From Eubacterium sp. (lineage in GTDB: Bacteria > Bacillota > Clostridia > Lachnospirales > Lachnospiraceae), in assembly GCA_017433615.1 (NCBI GenBank), contig JAFRGW010000127.1, forward strand, positions 1-40,760: a stretch of DNA of 40,760 bases, written 5' to 3'. The position numbers and the translations under genes were made by a program. Of the stretch, positions 10,527 to 20,740 are shown piece by piece. A model generated the notes under the pieces. The model saw only the letters and a list, made by a program, of their open reading frames with translations. It did no database searches and had not been told where the DNA came from. Positions within the stretch are counted from its first letter, which is position 1; every line of letters begins with the position of its first letter.

Positions 10527-11579
10527 ATGCAGAATAATCCATTTGATATTTCCTTTGGGAAGAAACCCCGGGAATCGATTGCCAGGATCAGACAGAGCAA
10601 AGAAATACTGGATTCCTTTATGGCGGAACCAATTGTGCAGCAGGTCTATATGATTACCGGTGTGCGCGGATCAGGCAAGACAGTTTTGATGAATTCTATT
10701 GCGAACCGGTTGGAAGAGGAAAAGGACTGGGTAGTAGTCCGGTTGAATCCGGACCGGGATCTCCTGCTTTCAATGGGCGCAAAACTGTCTGGCGATCAGC
10801 AGTGTGCGGAAGTATTCCGCCTTGCAAAATTGAACCTCTCCTCTTTTGGATTTGGTGTATCGATTGAAGATGTGCCCCCGCTCAATGATATAGAAGCAGC
10901 GCTGGAGAGAATGCTAAAAAGCCTGAAAAAACAGCGGAAACGAGTGCTGGTTACAATTGACGAAGTGACAAACAATCCACAGATTCGGACATTCTGCAGT
11001 TCGTTTCAGATTTTTGTAGGACAGGAACTCCCTGTGTTTTTGCTGGTGACAGGTTTGTATGAGAATGTCTACTCACTTCAGAATGAGAAGAATCTGACAT
11101 TTCTGTATCGTGCGCCGAAGATCATGATGGATCCGCTTAGTATTTCCATGATAGCGGCCAGATATGAGAGCGTTTTTTCGCTGCCGCATGAAGAAGGACT
11201 TAAGATGGCAAATCTGACAAAAGGATATCCGTTTGCTTTCCAGGCACTGGGGTATTCTGTCTGGCGCAGTCCGGATGACGAGAATCACTATATGAATGAT
11301 TACAGGCAGATTCTGGAGGAATTCGTTTACGAGAAAATCTGGTCAGAGTTGTCTGCAAAAGATAAGCGGATCGTTGATGGAATTGCCCATTGTCCGGACG
11401 GAAAGATCAGCAAGATTGTCGCATATCTTAAGTTGAAAAAGGATGCGATTAATCAATACAGGAGACGCTTGATTCGTAAAGGGATTGTAAATGGTGACGA
11501 ATACGGATATCTGACCTTTACGCTGCCGCTGTTTGATGAATTTGTGCAGGATAAAACGGCCATGCAGGATGAACCTTAA
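10527..11579 (+). CDS. AAA/STAND-like ATPase with C-terminal winged-helix-like region
   Basis: A soluble 350-residue P-loop protein. Walker A is GVRGSGKT at residues 45-52 and a Walker B-like strand RVLVTIDEV follows around residue 137. This resembles the archaeal-type AAA ATPases often annotated only as ATP-binding protein. The last ~90 residues (SELSAKDKRIVDGIAHC, then KLKKDAINQYRRRLIRKGIV) look like a winged helix, suggesting DNA binding. The start has AGGGGCGG 5 bp upstream. The gene is a single-gene unit between two terminators, and its promoter and 5' UTR lie in a phased AAGTCGTATAA array, which suggests autoregulation or a repeat-bound complex. It has no clear link to the adhesins on either side. 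The cellular role is unknown; it could be a regulator or part of a mobile or defence function. Confidence 0.88.
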   Translation: MQNNPFDISFGKKPRESIARIRQSKEILDSFMAEPIVQQVYMITGVRGSGKTVLMNSIANRLEEEKDWVVVRLNPDRDLLLSMGAKLSGDQQCAEVFRLAKLNLSSFGFGVSIEDVPPLNDIEAALERMLKSLKKQRKRVLVTIDEVTNNPQIRTFCSSFQIFVGQELPVFLLVTGLYENVYSLQNEKNLTFLYRAPKIMMDPLSISMIAARYESVFSLPHEEGLKMANLTKGYPFAFQALGYSVWRSPDDENHYMNDYRQILEEFVYEKIWSELSAKDKRIVDGIAHCPDGKISKIVAYLKLKKDAINQYRRRLIRKGIVNGDEYGYLTFTLPLFDEFVQDKTAMQDEP

Positions 11580-11607
11580 AAGTGAAAAAGAGAGAATGAT
11601 CAGGAGG

Positions 11608-11635
11608 GCGCCGCAGTGATGCGGCGTCTTTTTTG
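11608..11635 (+). terminator. Terminator after the ATPase gene
   Basis: GCGCCGC (11608-11614) pairs with GCGGCGT around the loop AGTGAT, followed by CTTTTTTG. The loop sequence matches that of the terminator at 10359. Confidence 0.85.
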
Positions 11636-11830
11636 TATCGCGGTGATGAGGCAACCATATCTTTCGGTTCTTCTTTCATCTGGCTTAACTAGTATGAAAA
11701 ATCGTAACAGGAGGATGAACTCAAGAAATTTCGGAAAATCCAGAGCAACAAATGCGAACATACACAGATAATAGGATGAATAAACCATACATATTAAGAA
11801 AAGTTTAAAATTACATGCGAAAAATTTTTG

Positions 11831-11836
11831 TATAAT
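11831..11836 (+). promoter_or_regulatory. Probable -10 box for the 2,813-residue surface protein
   Basis: A perfect TATAAT in an A/T-rich stretch, with no convincing -35 at 17 bp. TTTAAA lies 21 bp and TTACAT 14 bp upstream. Transcription from here would begin near 11843, just before the hairpin at 11847. Confidence 0.5.
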
Positions 11837-11846
11837 ATATGGAAAG

Positions 11847-11930
11847 GGTGCGGAGTGAGCATACAAATATACATAAATTTGCACAAATCATAACCGCACC
11901 GAAACGTTATCCTTCGGAAGATTTTCCGAA
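11847..11930 (+). promoter_or_regulatory. Predicted structured 5' leader RNA
   Basis: GGTGCGG (11847-11853) is fully complementary to CCGCACC (11894-11900) and closes a ~40-nt A-rich domain with an internal weak stem (TGAGCA with TGCACA). A second hairpin, TTCGGAA-GATT-TTCCGAA, occupies 11913-11930. The ribosome binding site GGAGG is at 11949-11953. The first stem would sit within about five bases of the predicted 5' end. I do not recognise a known riboswitch class. In addition, TTTCGGAAAATC at 11729-11740 is an exact inverted copy of 11920-11931. Confidence 0.45.
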
Positions 11931-11960
11931 ACAGCAGCACTGGAAACTGGAGGACATTAT

Positions 11961-14900
11961 ATGAAGAACAGAATAGCAGCATGGTTGATGACGGCGGTTC
12001 TGGCGGTTACAACGGTCGGCGCAGATGCATCGATTGTATTTGCGGATAATCCGGATGTGGCAGCGGAATCTGTTGTGGAGAGCGCAGAGGAGGTATCTGC
12101 AGCTTCTGAGGCATCTGAAGAGCAGACAGAGGCGGAACCTGTGCTAAGTGCAGGGGAAGCGGGTGGATCAGACAGCGATGCGGTGCAGGAGACCGGCGCG
12201 GCAGAAGCTGCACAGGAAGAGACGGCTGTGTCTCCGGCAGCGGAATCGGAAACAGTTTCGGAAGATGCGGACAGTGATGATGCTGCAGCCGCATCTGAAG
12301 CTGCGTCTGCCAGCGCCGGAACTGACGAGACGGTGGTCGAGACACAGACAGAGCAGGAATCATCGCCTGCGATGAATGCAGAGGGCGTTACGATGGTCTC
12401 TGAGATCAATGGGGAATCGGTCTATCTTCTTTATACAGATGATGAAGAGGGGCAGATGATTCAGGCTAACGGTAATTATTATTACTATGGATTTTTACCG
12501 CAGGAAACAGGCTATTATACGGTTTATCTGTCAGGCGGGCAGATTACTTATGGCCAGTTCTGTATGCTGGACGCGGATGGGAATTCAGTCAGTTACGAAT
12601 ATACGGATGGACGGACTAAATACTATGATAGCTTCCCGGGCTCCCTTACATGCAAGCTGACAGAAGGCAATGCGGTTTATTTCAGAATCTATTGCAATTC
12701 GAACAATGGCAGCAAGAGTCGTGTAAAGATCAAAAAGAAAACAGATCCGGAAGAAGTAACACTGCAGGATGTCCAGATTGATACTGCAGCATACGCATAC
12801 GGAAAGGATCTGGCAATCCGGGTAAAACTGAATCAGTCAAATTATAATGCGGTCGAGGCGTCGATCAGGGATGCATCGAATTCTACTTCATGTGGAAATG
12901 ACAATGCATATCCGCAGAAAGCAGATGCAAATGGCTATTACACATTGAACTGGAGTGACTTCAATATATCCGGCGATATTTATCTGGACAGTATTCGGGT
13001 ATATGATCAGTATGGTTATTATACGAATGTGACGATTCCGGCGACTTATACAGATACAGCACTCTTCTCAGTTTCGCAGCTGCAGAATGAGCTGAATCAG
13101 TTAGCTGAGAACGATGGCGGAACGTATACCTGCAGCTACTATACTGTTAAAGAAGGAGAAACACTGACAATTCCTGAAGGCGTCACACTGGATATATCAA
13201 ATATGTATGTATCTGGTACGCTTAGTGTTAAAGGGAAGATGATTGCATATTATTTGAATATGGATAAAGATGCAGTCTATTCTGATGACGGCGGCACGGT
13301 GGTTGTCAGATCCGAATATAGTGATTATGCGGGATATAATCCTGCAACGGTTGGATTTACGGGATACTATAATGCATGCTACTATGATCGCACAGGATCT
13401 TATTCTGACGTGGCAGATCTCGAATGGCGGCACGGAAAATGGCGTGAGCCGCTTGAGAAGAGAAACGGAATTCCGGAAGATGATGAAATTATGGTTCTGG
13501 ATTCGTATCTGGAGGCAAACGGATCTTTCAATACATCCGGACAGAGCGATGAACCGAATTATGATACACACTGGTTCCGTTATACACCGGAGAAGGATAC
13601 ACTAATTACCCTGACTGCTTCCATCGGAGATGCTTCCTGGGGCAATTTTGATACATATGTTAAAAATGAAAGTGGCTTAAGCTGCATAATCGGAAGAGAT
13701 TATAATGCATATGACAGACAGTCATATACCTTGTCGCTTACTGCAGGAAAGACGTTTTATTTCTATATTGAGGCGAATGGAAGTAATGTGACATATTCTT
13801 TCGATGCTGAATTGCAGGAGGGTGTTCTGACAGCCAGTAAAGTAGCTGCGGCGCTGGATTTTGCGAATGCTTCCTATTCTGTAACAGATCTGAACACGGG
13901 TCTGAGGAACAGGAAAATCACAGTCACGATTCCGGTAAATACGGAAAACGAAGCGGTTTTGGCTGTGCTGGATGGTTCCGGCGGAAATCAGGTGGAACTG
14001 TGTTTTGAAAGCCAGGAGGGGAGAAATTACTGGATCTATGGCGAGTTGGATACTTCCCGTAAAAATCTGGTTCTCTCGCAGGAGTGTGACGTATACAGTG
14101 TGGCATCGGATGAAATACAGCTGGTGCCGCGGCAGATTGAGTATGTTAAGGATAACAGCTGGCAATACATTTATAATTCCGAGAATGAGAACGCTGCCTA
14201 TCTGGCAGGAGAGGCGTACACCGATTTTGGCGATAAGATTGACCCGATCAAGGTTACCGGCTGTAAGGTGGATGCTGATCCGATGACATTGAATTCGGAG
14301 ATTGCACTGACACCCGGAACAACAGAAGTTTATGCATACACGGCAGTTGAAAAGGGATCCTACACAGCTTATCTGACAGATGCAGGCGCATGCATCGACG
14401 TGACGGTGATATACGGAGGCGAGAATGGCGGTACATCACGTTATGGAAACAACGACTTTCCGTATTCTGCCGCAATGGATCTGGATGATGGAGATACCGT
14501 CTACATTGTTGCGCAGGCATATGACAATACAGAGGCGGCACCTGCACTCGGACTGACTGCAGATACCGGCGAGATTGCAGTTAACAGTATCACACTGAAT
14601 GAAACTGCGGCGGTGGCGGGGCAGACTGTTTCGATGAATGTTTCCTGCAGCGGAACGAAGGAGGATGGCAAATTCCGAAGAGCGGAGGCTTATTTTACTT
14701 CAGCTGCCGGATATTCCTTTGGGATTTCCGCGGAAGCAAACCGTGCAGATCAGATGCTTTCGCAGATGACATTAACAGGTTCGACATCACATGCAGGTTC
14801 ATACAAATTAAACTATATTACGATCTATGATTATTACGGAAGAAACCATACCTATTATAACGGAGATATCGAGGGGATTGATTTTGCTGACTATTTCATT

Positions 14901-17900
14901 GACATTCAGTCCGTGAATGATTATCTGAATGTGCAGGCAGAAGCCGGTGTATCGGATGTCACCCTTGATTATGTACAGCTTAACACGGAAAGTGAAGATC
15001 TGGTGATTCCGGAAGGAATGACGGTGACGATCAATCAGATTTATGTCGAAAGCAATTTCAGAAACCTGATTGTAGTGAATGGAACGCTGAAAATCAACAG
15101 CGGCGACGTTTATCTCGGTGTAAAAGAAAGCCTCTTCTCAAAGGGAGCGAATGGTTCGATTATCCTGACAGGATCAATCTGTGCGAATCCGCCGGAGAAG
15201 CTGGCAGATACATCGGACACCCCGATGATCACTGGTGTTGATTCGGATTCACGCATTTACGGCTGGTCAGACGAGAATGGTTACATTGAATATGTCTGGA
15301 GAAACGGTCTCTGGAAGCAGCAGAGATCAGATGGATATGCAGATCTTGAGGATATGATTGAACTGGTGCAGCAGGCGGATGGTTCTGTCAGCTGGAGTTC
15401 TGCAGAAATGGCGCCGGGAGAGGAAATCTGGTTCAAGTTTAAAGTAAATGAATCTGGATTGTACAAAGTAAACCGCAGCGGGATGAGTATATCAGAGATC
15501 CTGGTAGCCAGAGAAGATAACGATTACTCGCATGTAGATGGTTATTCTTCAAATGGCACTGTTTATTATCTGGCGGCAGGTGAGCAGATTGTACTTCGGA
15601 CTTATAAGTATGATGATGATGATGATGAAGGAGAAAACACCACAACCTGTGGGTTCTCTTTTACGAAAGAATCAGAACAGGGTATTACGGGTGAAACACT
15701 GGCGGCAGATCTGGATGTAGATAATATCAAGATTAATGCCGGAAATAGCACAGCAGAAAGCGTGTTTGTGCCGGTTGAAATCACGATTCCGCTGAAGGGC
15801 AGCGCAGGCGGTGTTGCAGATTTGTATAACAGCATCGGCGAGGGCGCTTATTTCAGTGTTCGCACCTGGCTGAACGGTGAGAATTATTCAACAACTATTT
15901 ATGGTTCATACAATGCGTCTTCCGGAAATCTGGAGTTGTCGCAAAATGTGGCGATTGCAGGACGTGAAGCAGATACGCTGCGCCTGAGCGAAATAGAAAT
16001 TGAAGTGGAAGGAAATAGCGGCTGGAGAACATATATGATTGAAAATCAGTCATCTTCCTCTGAGACAGATGTTCAGACGCACTCCACCAGATATGGCTAT
16101 GCCAATATTTCCAACGCTGTCGTATCGCTTCCGGCAGGACCGGAACTGACCATTGACAGCAAAACGGGCAAGTTTACTGCTTATACAAATATCAATGGTC
16201 TGTATTACAGTTTTACACCGGAAGAATCAGGCTATTATTATCTGGATACAGACTATCAGGATCTGGACTGGGAGTTTGACTTCTATGAGTGGCATGAGGA
16301 ATACTCTGGCTGGGAAGACTGCAGCCGGGATCTGACAGCAGGAAAAACATATCGTATATATTTTGGAGTCTGGGATGAGTCCGAAGATCATTCACGTCCG
16401 ACCGGAACACCAATCGATTTGAAACTGTCGGTGGATAATGCAGAAGTTGAACTGACTTCGGTTACACTGCCTGAGACAACTTACGAGAGCTGTGTCTTCG
16501 ATGCAGATGTCAAAGTATCTGTGAAGAATGGAGAGATTACTTACGGTTATCTGTATTTTGGAAAAGATCCATATGATGATGAGGGGTCCACATACTATAA
16601 TGATACTGATTCTGTCCGCCTGAAAGTGTTGGATGGAGGTACGCTCAAAGTTGACAGAGAAAGTATTTATACAGCTGGTGAATGGGAATTGTATGAGGTC
16701 GTTCTGTATGGCAGGGGCGGTAAAACCTTGCATTTCCGGGAACTGGATGGAATCGTCAATCATAAGACATTGACAGTCGGAACGTTGAAGGAACGTCTTG
16801 AATCAGCGAAGAGTGGAGATGTTCTGGATATTTCTTACCTGGGTGTAAATTCCGGGGAAACGGTTACGATTCAGGAAGGGGTCACGGTAAATTCAGATTA
16901 TGTCTTTGTGGACGGAGATGCTGAACTTCTGGTTTATGGAACGCTAAATGTCAATGACGAACTGGAAATCAATAATACCGTTGAAGTCGGAAACCAGGGC
17001 CGGATCAAGGCTGCCTGGGTGCATATGTTTGACGGTGGCATCAATTTCGCGGCTGGTGCATCCGCTCAGATAACGAATACCTTCAGCGGCTATGGAGCAG
17101 AAGATACTGCGAAATGGGAAGAATACCGCGCGAAGATTACCGGTGCAGATGGTGCAGAAATGTATCCGCGGTATTATGATAAAGAACCCGTCGAGGACGG
17201 ATACTACTATACATATGATACTTCACTGGTGTACAGATGGAACGGCAGTGCATGGGTACTGGCCGGCGGCGAGGAACCCGAACCTGATCCGGTCGAGAAA
17301 ACAGATATTTCCTCCATGGCGGCGGATTTTGCGCTGGCTGTGGAGGAAGTGACTTACACTGGTTCTGCACAGAAACCGGATGTCACATACAGCGGCACGA
17401 ATGGTCTGCTGGAAGGCAGAGACTATTCCGTGGCATATAAGAGCAACAAAGATGCCGGAACAGCGACAGTAACGATCACCGGTATTAATAGTTACACCGG
17501 CTCGATAACGAAGAACTTTACGATTAATAAGGCTGAGCGGCAGCTGATCCCGGAAAGTACGGCGATCCAGAAATCTCCAGATGCAGCAGCATTTACAATC
17601 GACTCCAATGCATGGGGAACCGTGACTTATACGAGTAAAGATACGAATGTTGCGGAAATCACGGCAGACGGCAAGATTCAGCCGAAGGCACATGGTGAGA
17701 CAACGATTACCATGACGGTCGCAGAAACCCCAAATTATAAAGCGGCGACAGCAGAAGTGACGCTGACGGTTCTGAAGAAGGCAAGTGTGCTGAAAGCACT
17801 GGATCTGGCATGGAATCTGGGCGCAGGAACGGCGGACAACAAGCTGGATATTTCGGGCAGATTCCGCTATAACGGAACGACGACGGATACAGCACCGGCT

Positions 17901-20402
17901 GACCTGGTTTATGCCAGCAGCGATGAGGCAGTAGTAACTGTGGATGAAAACGGCACAATCAAAGGTGTCGGAACCGGTACAGCTGAGATCAGCATCTATG
18001 CGGCGCAGACTGAAGATTATGATCAGTCGAACACGGTGAAAGTACCTGTCAATGTGAAAAAAGAAGTTGCAGAATACAGTGGCAGTAACTATATCAGCGT
18101 ATCTTCTGCGCTCGGACAGATACCGATAGATGAAACTGAAGGAACGATCAATCTTCTGGATGATACCGAGAAGTCTGAGATTTTGCATCTGCCGTCTGAC
18201 AAGGCAGTTATCGAGAAAGACAAGATCATTACACTGGATCTGAAAGGACACCACTACTACGGCAGCCTTAAGATTCAGGGCAAGCTGATCCTGAGAAATA
18301 CGATCGAGAAATCTGTTCTGCAGAAGGCAGCATCGCTGCTGAATTCGCTGTTTGGCATTGTGACTGTAAATGCAGAGGATGGCGACACAGGCGAATTTAC
18401 GCTGGATGGCGGAAGCATTGAGATTCAGAACTCTGTCACGGAAGAAGATCTGAGGGAAATCGATGTCAAAGGACATACCGCAAGTATCACAAGCACCGAC
18501 GCTGAAGCAGAGACAGTTACAACCTATTATGCGAAAGTAGAAGACGCGATCAGTGCGGCAAATACAATCGTAGAGGAAAGCGCGGTTGGCGGAGAAACAT
18601 CTGCAGAAGTAACGGTTACACTTACAAATCCGGCAGTTCTGACCGAGGGTGCAGAGATGAAATCCGGTGTCACCCTGGACCTTGCAGGCAATTCGCTTGG
18701 TACTGACGGAAGTGAAGGTGTGAAGCTGAGCGGAACAGAAGGATCAACCGTTATTTCAACTAAGGATGGAACTGAGACAGAAGCGGTTATTGCGGAAGAG
18801 GTATTAAGTTCTACTGCGGCGCCGCAAATTGAAGGGACAAAGATCCAGCAGATTAAGACAGAAGCCATTGAGATTCCTTATAAGGTGGAAGAAAACCAGA
18901 CATATCCATATGACGGGGAAGTTCCTTCACTTGAACTGACGGCCACAGAAAGTACGGAAGGATACAGAACAGTTCAAGTAGCGGGAGGAGAAAACGAAGT
19001 TGGTAAACATACATATGCTGTTGAAGTATATTACCAGAACGTTTACGTAAAAACGCTTAAAGGGACAGTCGAAATTCTTCCTAAGGTAATTGATGTGGGC
19101 GATGTTAAACTGGAAAATGACCATTTCTGCCCGGATGAAAAAGCACATAACCTTGTAGTAGAGTGGCCGGATGGTGAAATGCCCGATGGCCTTGTGGTAA
19201 GTTATACCAGCGAAAAAGCAGATGCGGGAACTTATCCGGTCAAGGCGATTATATCACTGCAGGATGATAAGAATTATCAGTTAAAACACAATGGCAATGT
19301 TGTCGATGATGTTGTCCTTGAAGCAGAGATGAGAATCAGCCACACACCAGGTGAGGAAACCAGCGAAGTAACGGAGAAAGCTACTTGTTATAAAGAAGGA
19401 AAGAAAGTCTTTAAAACGGTTTGCGAAGATTGTGGAGACGTTCTCAATAAAAGGGAAGTATCAATAGCAAAAACGGACCACACAAAGGCGGAAGAATCGG
19501 TTGCATTGAACAGGGTAGAACCTACCTGCAAGGAAAAAGGTCGCTATGAAGAGGTGTATTATTGTTCCGAGTGCGAGAAGCAGGGTACTAAGACGATCGT
19601 AGATTCAAAGGTGGTTGAAATTCCTGCCACCGGAGAACACACATACGATACTACTGGCAAAGTGACCAAAGAGCCGACATGCGTGAAGGAGGGTGTGAAG
19701 ACGTTCACATGCAAAGTCTGCGGAGACGAGAAGACTGAGCCCATCCCGGCCACCGGCAAACACACAGAGGTCAAGGACGCAGCGGTCGCAGCAACTACTT
19801 CGGCAGCTGGCAAGACAGCAGGTTCACATTGCTCCGTCTGCGGTCAGGTACTGACAGCACAGAAGTCTATTGCGAATATCGGTTCACTGACCCTGAGCAG
19901 CAAGTCATTTACCTACAATGGAAAGGCGCAGAAACCGCAAGTGACGGTGAAGGACGCAGCCGGTAAGGCGATTGCAGCATCCAGCTATACTGTAAAATAC
20001 AGTGCGGGCTGTACAAATGCAGGCTCCTACAAGGCAACTGTGACATTTAAGGGCAGCTATTCCGGAACGCTGAGTGGAACATTTACGATCGCAAAGGCAA
20101 AACCGACTGTGAAGGTCAAGACAGCTTCGAAGAAACTGAAACTGAAAAAAGTTAAGAAGAAAAAACAGACATTCGCGATTGGCGCATCTGTGACCGGAAA
20201 TGGAAAGCTGTCCTATAAGATCAGCAAATACAAAGGAAAGGCGAAGAAGTATATTAAGATTAACAAGAGCAACGGCAAGATTACAGTCAAGAAGGGAACG
20301 CCGAAAGGAACCTACACAGTGACTGTGCAGGTGACAGCAGCGGCAAGCACAAATTATAATGCAGCGACGCTGTCGAAGAACATTAAAGTTGTTGTGAAGT
20401 AA
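11961..20402 (+). CDS. Giant secreted modular surface protein with Ig-like and CxxC repeats
   Basis: A 2,813-residue exported protein. It has a signal peptide (residues 1-28, ending near ASIVFA), then an Ala/Glu/Ser-rich acidic stretch to about 135. A ~610-residue module starts near 266, repeats near 872, and appears truncated near 1496. Each unit has a beta domain, a ladder-like part with 'tltIpeGvtv' strands, and the first two end in a WxxF(R/K)(Y/F) domain. A YTGSAQKPDVTYSG Ig-like domain (~1790) and a BIG2-like domain (~1860-1945) follow. Cys-rich repeats (2474-2630) contain CEDCG, CSECE, CKVCG and CSVCG. A second Ig-like copy (FTYNGKAQKPQVTV, ~2645) and a Lys-rich tail close the protein. 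There is no LPxTG or membrane anchor, so it is secreted or held by charge. GGAGG lies 7 bp before the ATG. The function is unknown. Confidence 0.9.
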   Translation: MKNRIAAWLMTAVLAVTTVGADASIVFADNPDVAAESVVESAEEVSAASEASEEQTEAEPVLSAGEAGGSDSDAVQETGAAEAAQEETAVSPAAESETVSEDADSDDAAAASEAASASAGTDETVVETQTEQESSPAMNAEGVTMVSEINGESVYLLYTDDEEGQMIQANGNYYYYGFLPQETGYYTVYLSGGQITYGQFCMLDADGNSVSYEYTDGRTKYYDSFPGSLTCKLTEGNAVYFRIYCNSNNGSKSRVKIKKKTDPEEVTLQDVQIDTAAYAYGKDLAIRVKLNQSNYNAVEASIRDASNSTSCGNDNAYPQKADANGYYTLNWSDFNISGDIYLDSIRVYDQYGYYTNVTIPATYTDTALFSVSQLQNELNQLAENDGGTYTCSYYTVKEGETLTIPEGVTLDISNMYVSGTLSVKGKMIAYYLNMDKDAVYSDDGGTVVVRSEYSDYAGYNPATVGFTGYYNACYYDRTGSYSDVADLEWRHGKWREPLEKRNGIPEDDEIMVLDSYLEANGSFNTSGQSDEPNYDTHWFRYTPEKDTLITLTASIGDASWGNFDTYVKNESGLSCIIGRDYNAYDRQSYTLSLTAGKTFYFYIEANGSNVTYSFDAELQEGVLTASKVAAALDFANASYSVTDLNTGLRNRKITVTIPVNTENEAVLAVLDGSGGNQVELCFESQEGRNYWIYGELDTSRKNLVLSQECDVYSVASDEIQLVPRQIEYVKDNSWQYIYNSENENAAYLAGEAYTDFGDKIDPIKVTGCKVDADPMTLNSEIALTPGTTEVYAYTAVEKGSYTAYLTDAGACIDVTVIYGGENGGTSRYGNNDFPYSAAMDLDDGDTVYIVAQAYDNTEAAPALGLTADTGEIAVNSITLNETAAVAGQTVSMNVSCSGTKEDGKFRRAEAYFTSAAGYSFGISAEANRADQMLSQMTLTGSTSHAGSYKLNYITIYDYYGRNHTYYNGDIEGIDFADYFIDIQSVNDYLNVQAEAGVSDVTLDYVQLNTESEDLVIPEGMTVTINQIYVESNFRNLIVVNGTLKINSGDVYLGVKESLFSKGANGSIILTGSICANPPEKLADTSDTPMITGVDSDSRIYGWSDENGYIEYVWRNGLWKQQRSDGYADLEDMIELVQQADGSVSWSSAEMAPGEEIWFKFKVNESGLYKVNRSGMSISEILVAREDNDYSHVDGYSSNGTVYYLAAGEQIVLRTYKYDDDDDEGENTTTCGFSFTKESEQGITGETLAADLDVDNIKINAGNSTAESVFVPVEITIPLKGSAGGVADLYNSIGEGAYFSVRTWLNGENYSTTIYGSYNASSGNLELSQNVAIAGREADTLRLSEIEIEVEGNSGWRTYMIENQSSSSETDVQTHSTRYGYANISNAVVSLPAGPELTIDSKTGKFTAYTNINGLYYSFTPEESGYYYLDTDYQDLDWEFDFYEWHEEYSGWEDCSRDLTAGKTYRIYFGVWDESEDHSRPTGTPIDLKLSVDNAEVELTSVTLPETTYESCVFDADVKVSVKNGEITYGYLYFGKDPYDDEGSTYYNDTDSVRLKVLDGGTLKVDRESIYTAGEWELYEVVLYGRGGKTLHFRELDGIVNHKTLTVGTLKERLESAKSGDVLDISYLGVNSGETVTIQEGVTVNSDYVFVDGDAELLVYGTLNVNDELEINNTVEVGNQGRIKAAWVHMFDGGINFAAGASAQITNTFSGYGAEDTAKWEEYRAKITGADGAEMYPRYYDKEPVEDGYYYTYDTSLVYRWNGSAWVLAGGEEPEPDPVEKTDISSMAADFALAVEEVTYTGSAQKPDVTYSGTNGLLEGRDYSVAYKSNKDAGTATVTITGINSYTGSITKNFTINKAERQLIPESTAIQKSPDAAAFTIDSNAWGTVTYTSKDTNVAEITADGKIQPKAHGETTITMTVAETPNYKAATAEVTLTVLKKASVLKALDLAWNLGAGTADNKLDISGRFRYNGTTTDTAPADLVYASSDEAVVTVDENGTIKGVGTGTAEISIYAAQTEDYDQSNTVKVPVNVKKEVAEYSGSNYISVSSALGQIPIDETEGTINLLDDTEKSEILHLPSDKAVIEKDKIITLDLKGHHYYGSLKIQGKLILRNTIEKSVLQKAASLLNSLFGIVTVNAEDGDTGEFTLDGGSIEIQNSVTEEDLREIDVKGHTASITSTDAEAETVTTYYAKVEDAISAANTIVEESAVGGETSAEVTVTLTNPAVLTEGAEMKSGVTLDLAGNSLGTDGSEGVKLSGTEGSTVISTKDGTETEAVIAEEVLSSTAAPQIEGTKIQQIKTEAIEIPYKVEENQTYPYDGEVPSLELTATESTEGYRTVQVAGGENEVGKHTYAVEVYYQNVYVKTLKGTVEILPKVIDVGDVKLENDHFCPDEKAHNLVVEWPDGEMPDGLVVSYTSEKADAGTYPVKAIISLQDDKNYQLKHNGNVVDDVVLEAEMRISHTPGEETSEVTEKATCYKEGKKVFKTVCEDCGDVLNKREVSIAKTDHTKAEESVALNRVEPTCKEKGRYEEVYYCSECEKQGTKTIVDSKVVEIPATGEHTYDTTGKVTKEPTCVKEGVKTFTCKVCGDEKTEPIPATGKHTEVKDAAVAATTSAAGKTAGSHCSVCGQVLTAQKSIANIGSLTLSSKSFTYNGKAQKPQVTVKDAAGKAIAASSYTVKYSAGCTNAGSYKATVTFKGSYSGTLSGTFTIAKAKPTVKVKTASKKLKLKKVKKKKQTFAIGASVTGNGKLSYKISKYKGKAKKYIKINKSNGKITVKKGTPKGTYTVTVQVTAAASTNYNAATLSKNIKVVVK

Positions 20403-20471
20403 AGAAGTCAGCCACAGGTATATCACAAAGGATTTAATCCTGATGGGAACGAAAAAGTGAGCTGGCAAGAG

Positions 20472-20507
20472 AACTGCCGCACTAAGAAATTAGTGCGGCA
20501 GTTTGTA
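20472..20507 (+). terminator. Terminator after the modular surface protein
   Basis: A perfect 14-bp stem, AACTGCCGCACTAA with TTAGTGCGGCAGTT, around a GAAA tetraloop. The T-tract is short and interrupted (TTTGTATT). Confidence 0.8.
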
Positions 20508-20641
20508 TTAATTTCCATACAAAACTGATGAATTGACGTTTATTATGACAGATTATAACTATAATTAATGTTAAATGAGACTATTGGAGTTTTGCACCGC
20601 TTGGAGCATGGAACAAACATTCAATGTTGCAAAAATTGAGG

Positions 20642-20670
20642 TTATCAAAAGTGAATTTTCATGCTATAAT
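20642..20670 (+). promoter_or_regulatory. Promoter of the BTAD regulator gene
   Basis: TTATCA (20642-20647), a 17-bp spacer and TATAAT (20665-20670) with an extended TGC just upstream. It lies after the terminator at 20472 and ~70 bp before the GTG start. An ORF that covers this promoter (from 20575) is therefore unlikely to be a gene. Confidence 0.7.
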
Positions 20671-20740
20671 GTCACAGTATATAGGGCGTACTATGCAATT
20701 TCGTATGAGGTTTTTTGGAAACAGATAACGGGAGTATATT

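Noticed and set aside
17223-18476. A 417-residue - strand ORF
   Set aside because: It lies opposite the modular surface protein, has a Cys/Arg-rich shadow composition and no family features.
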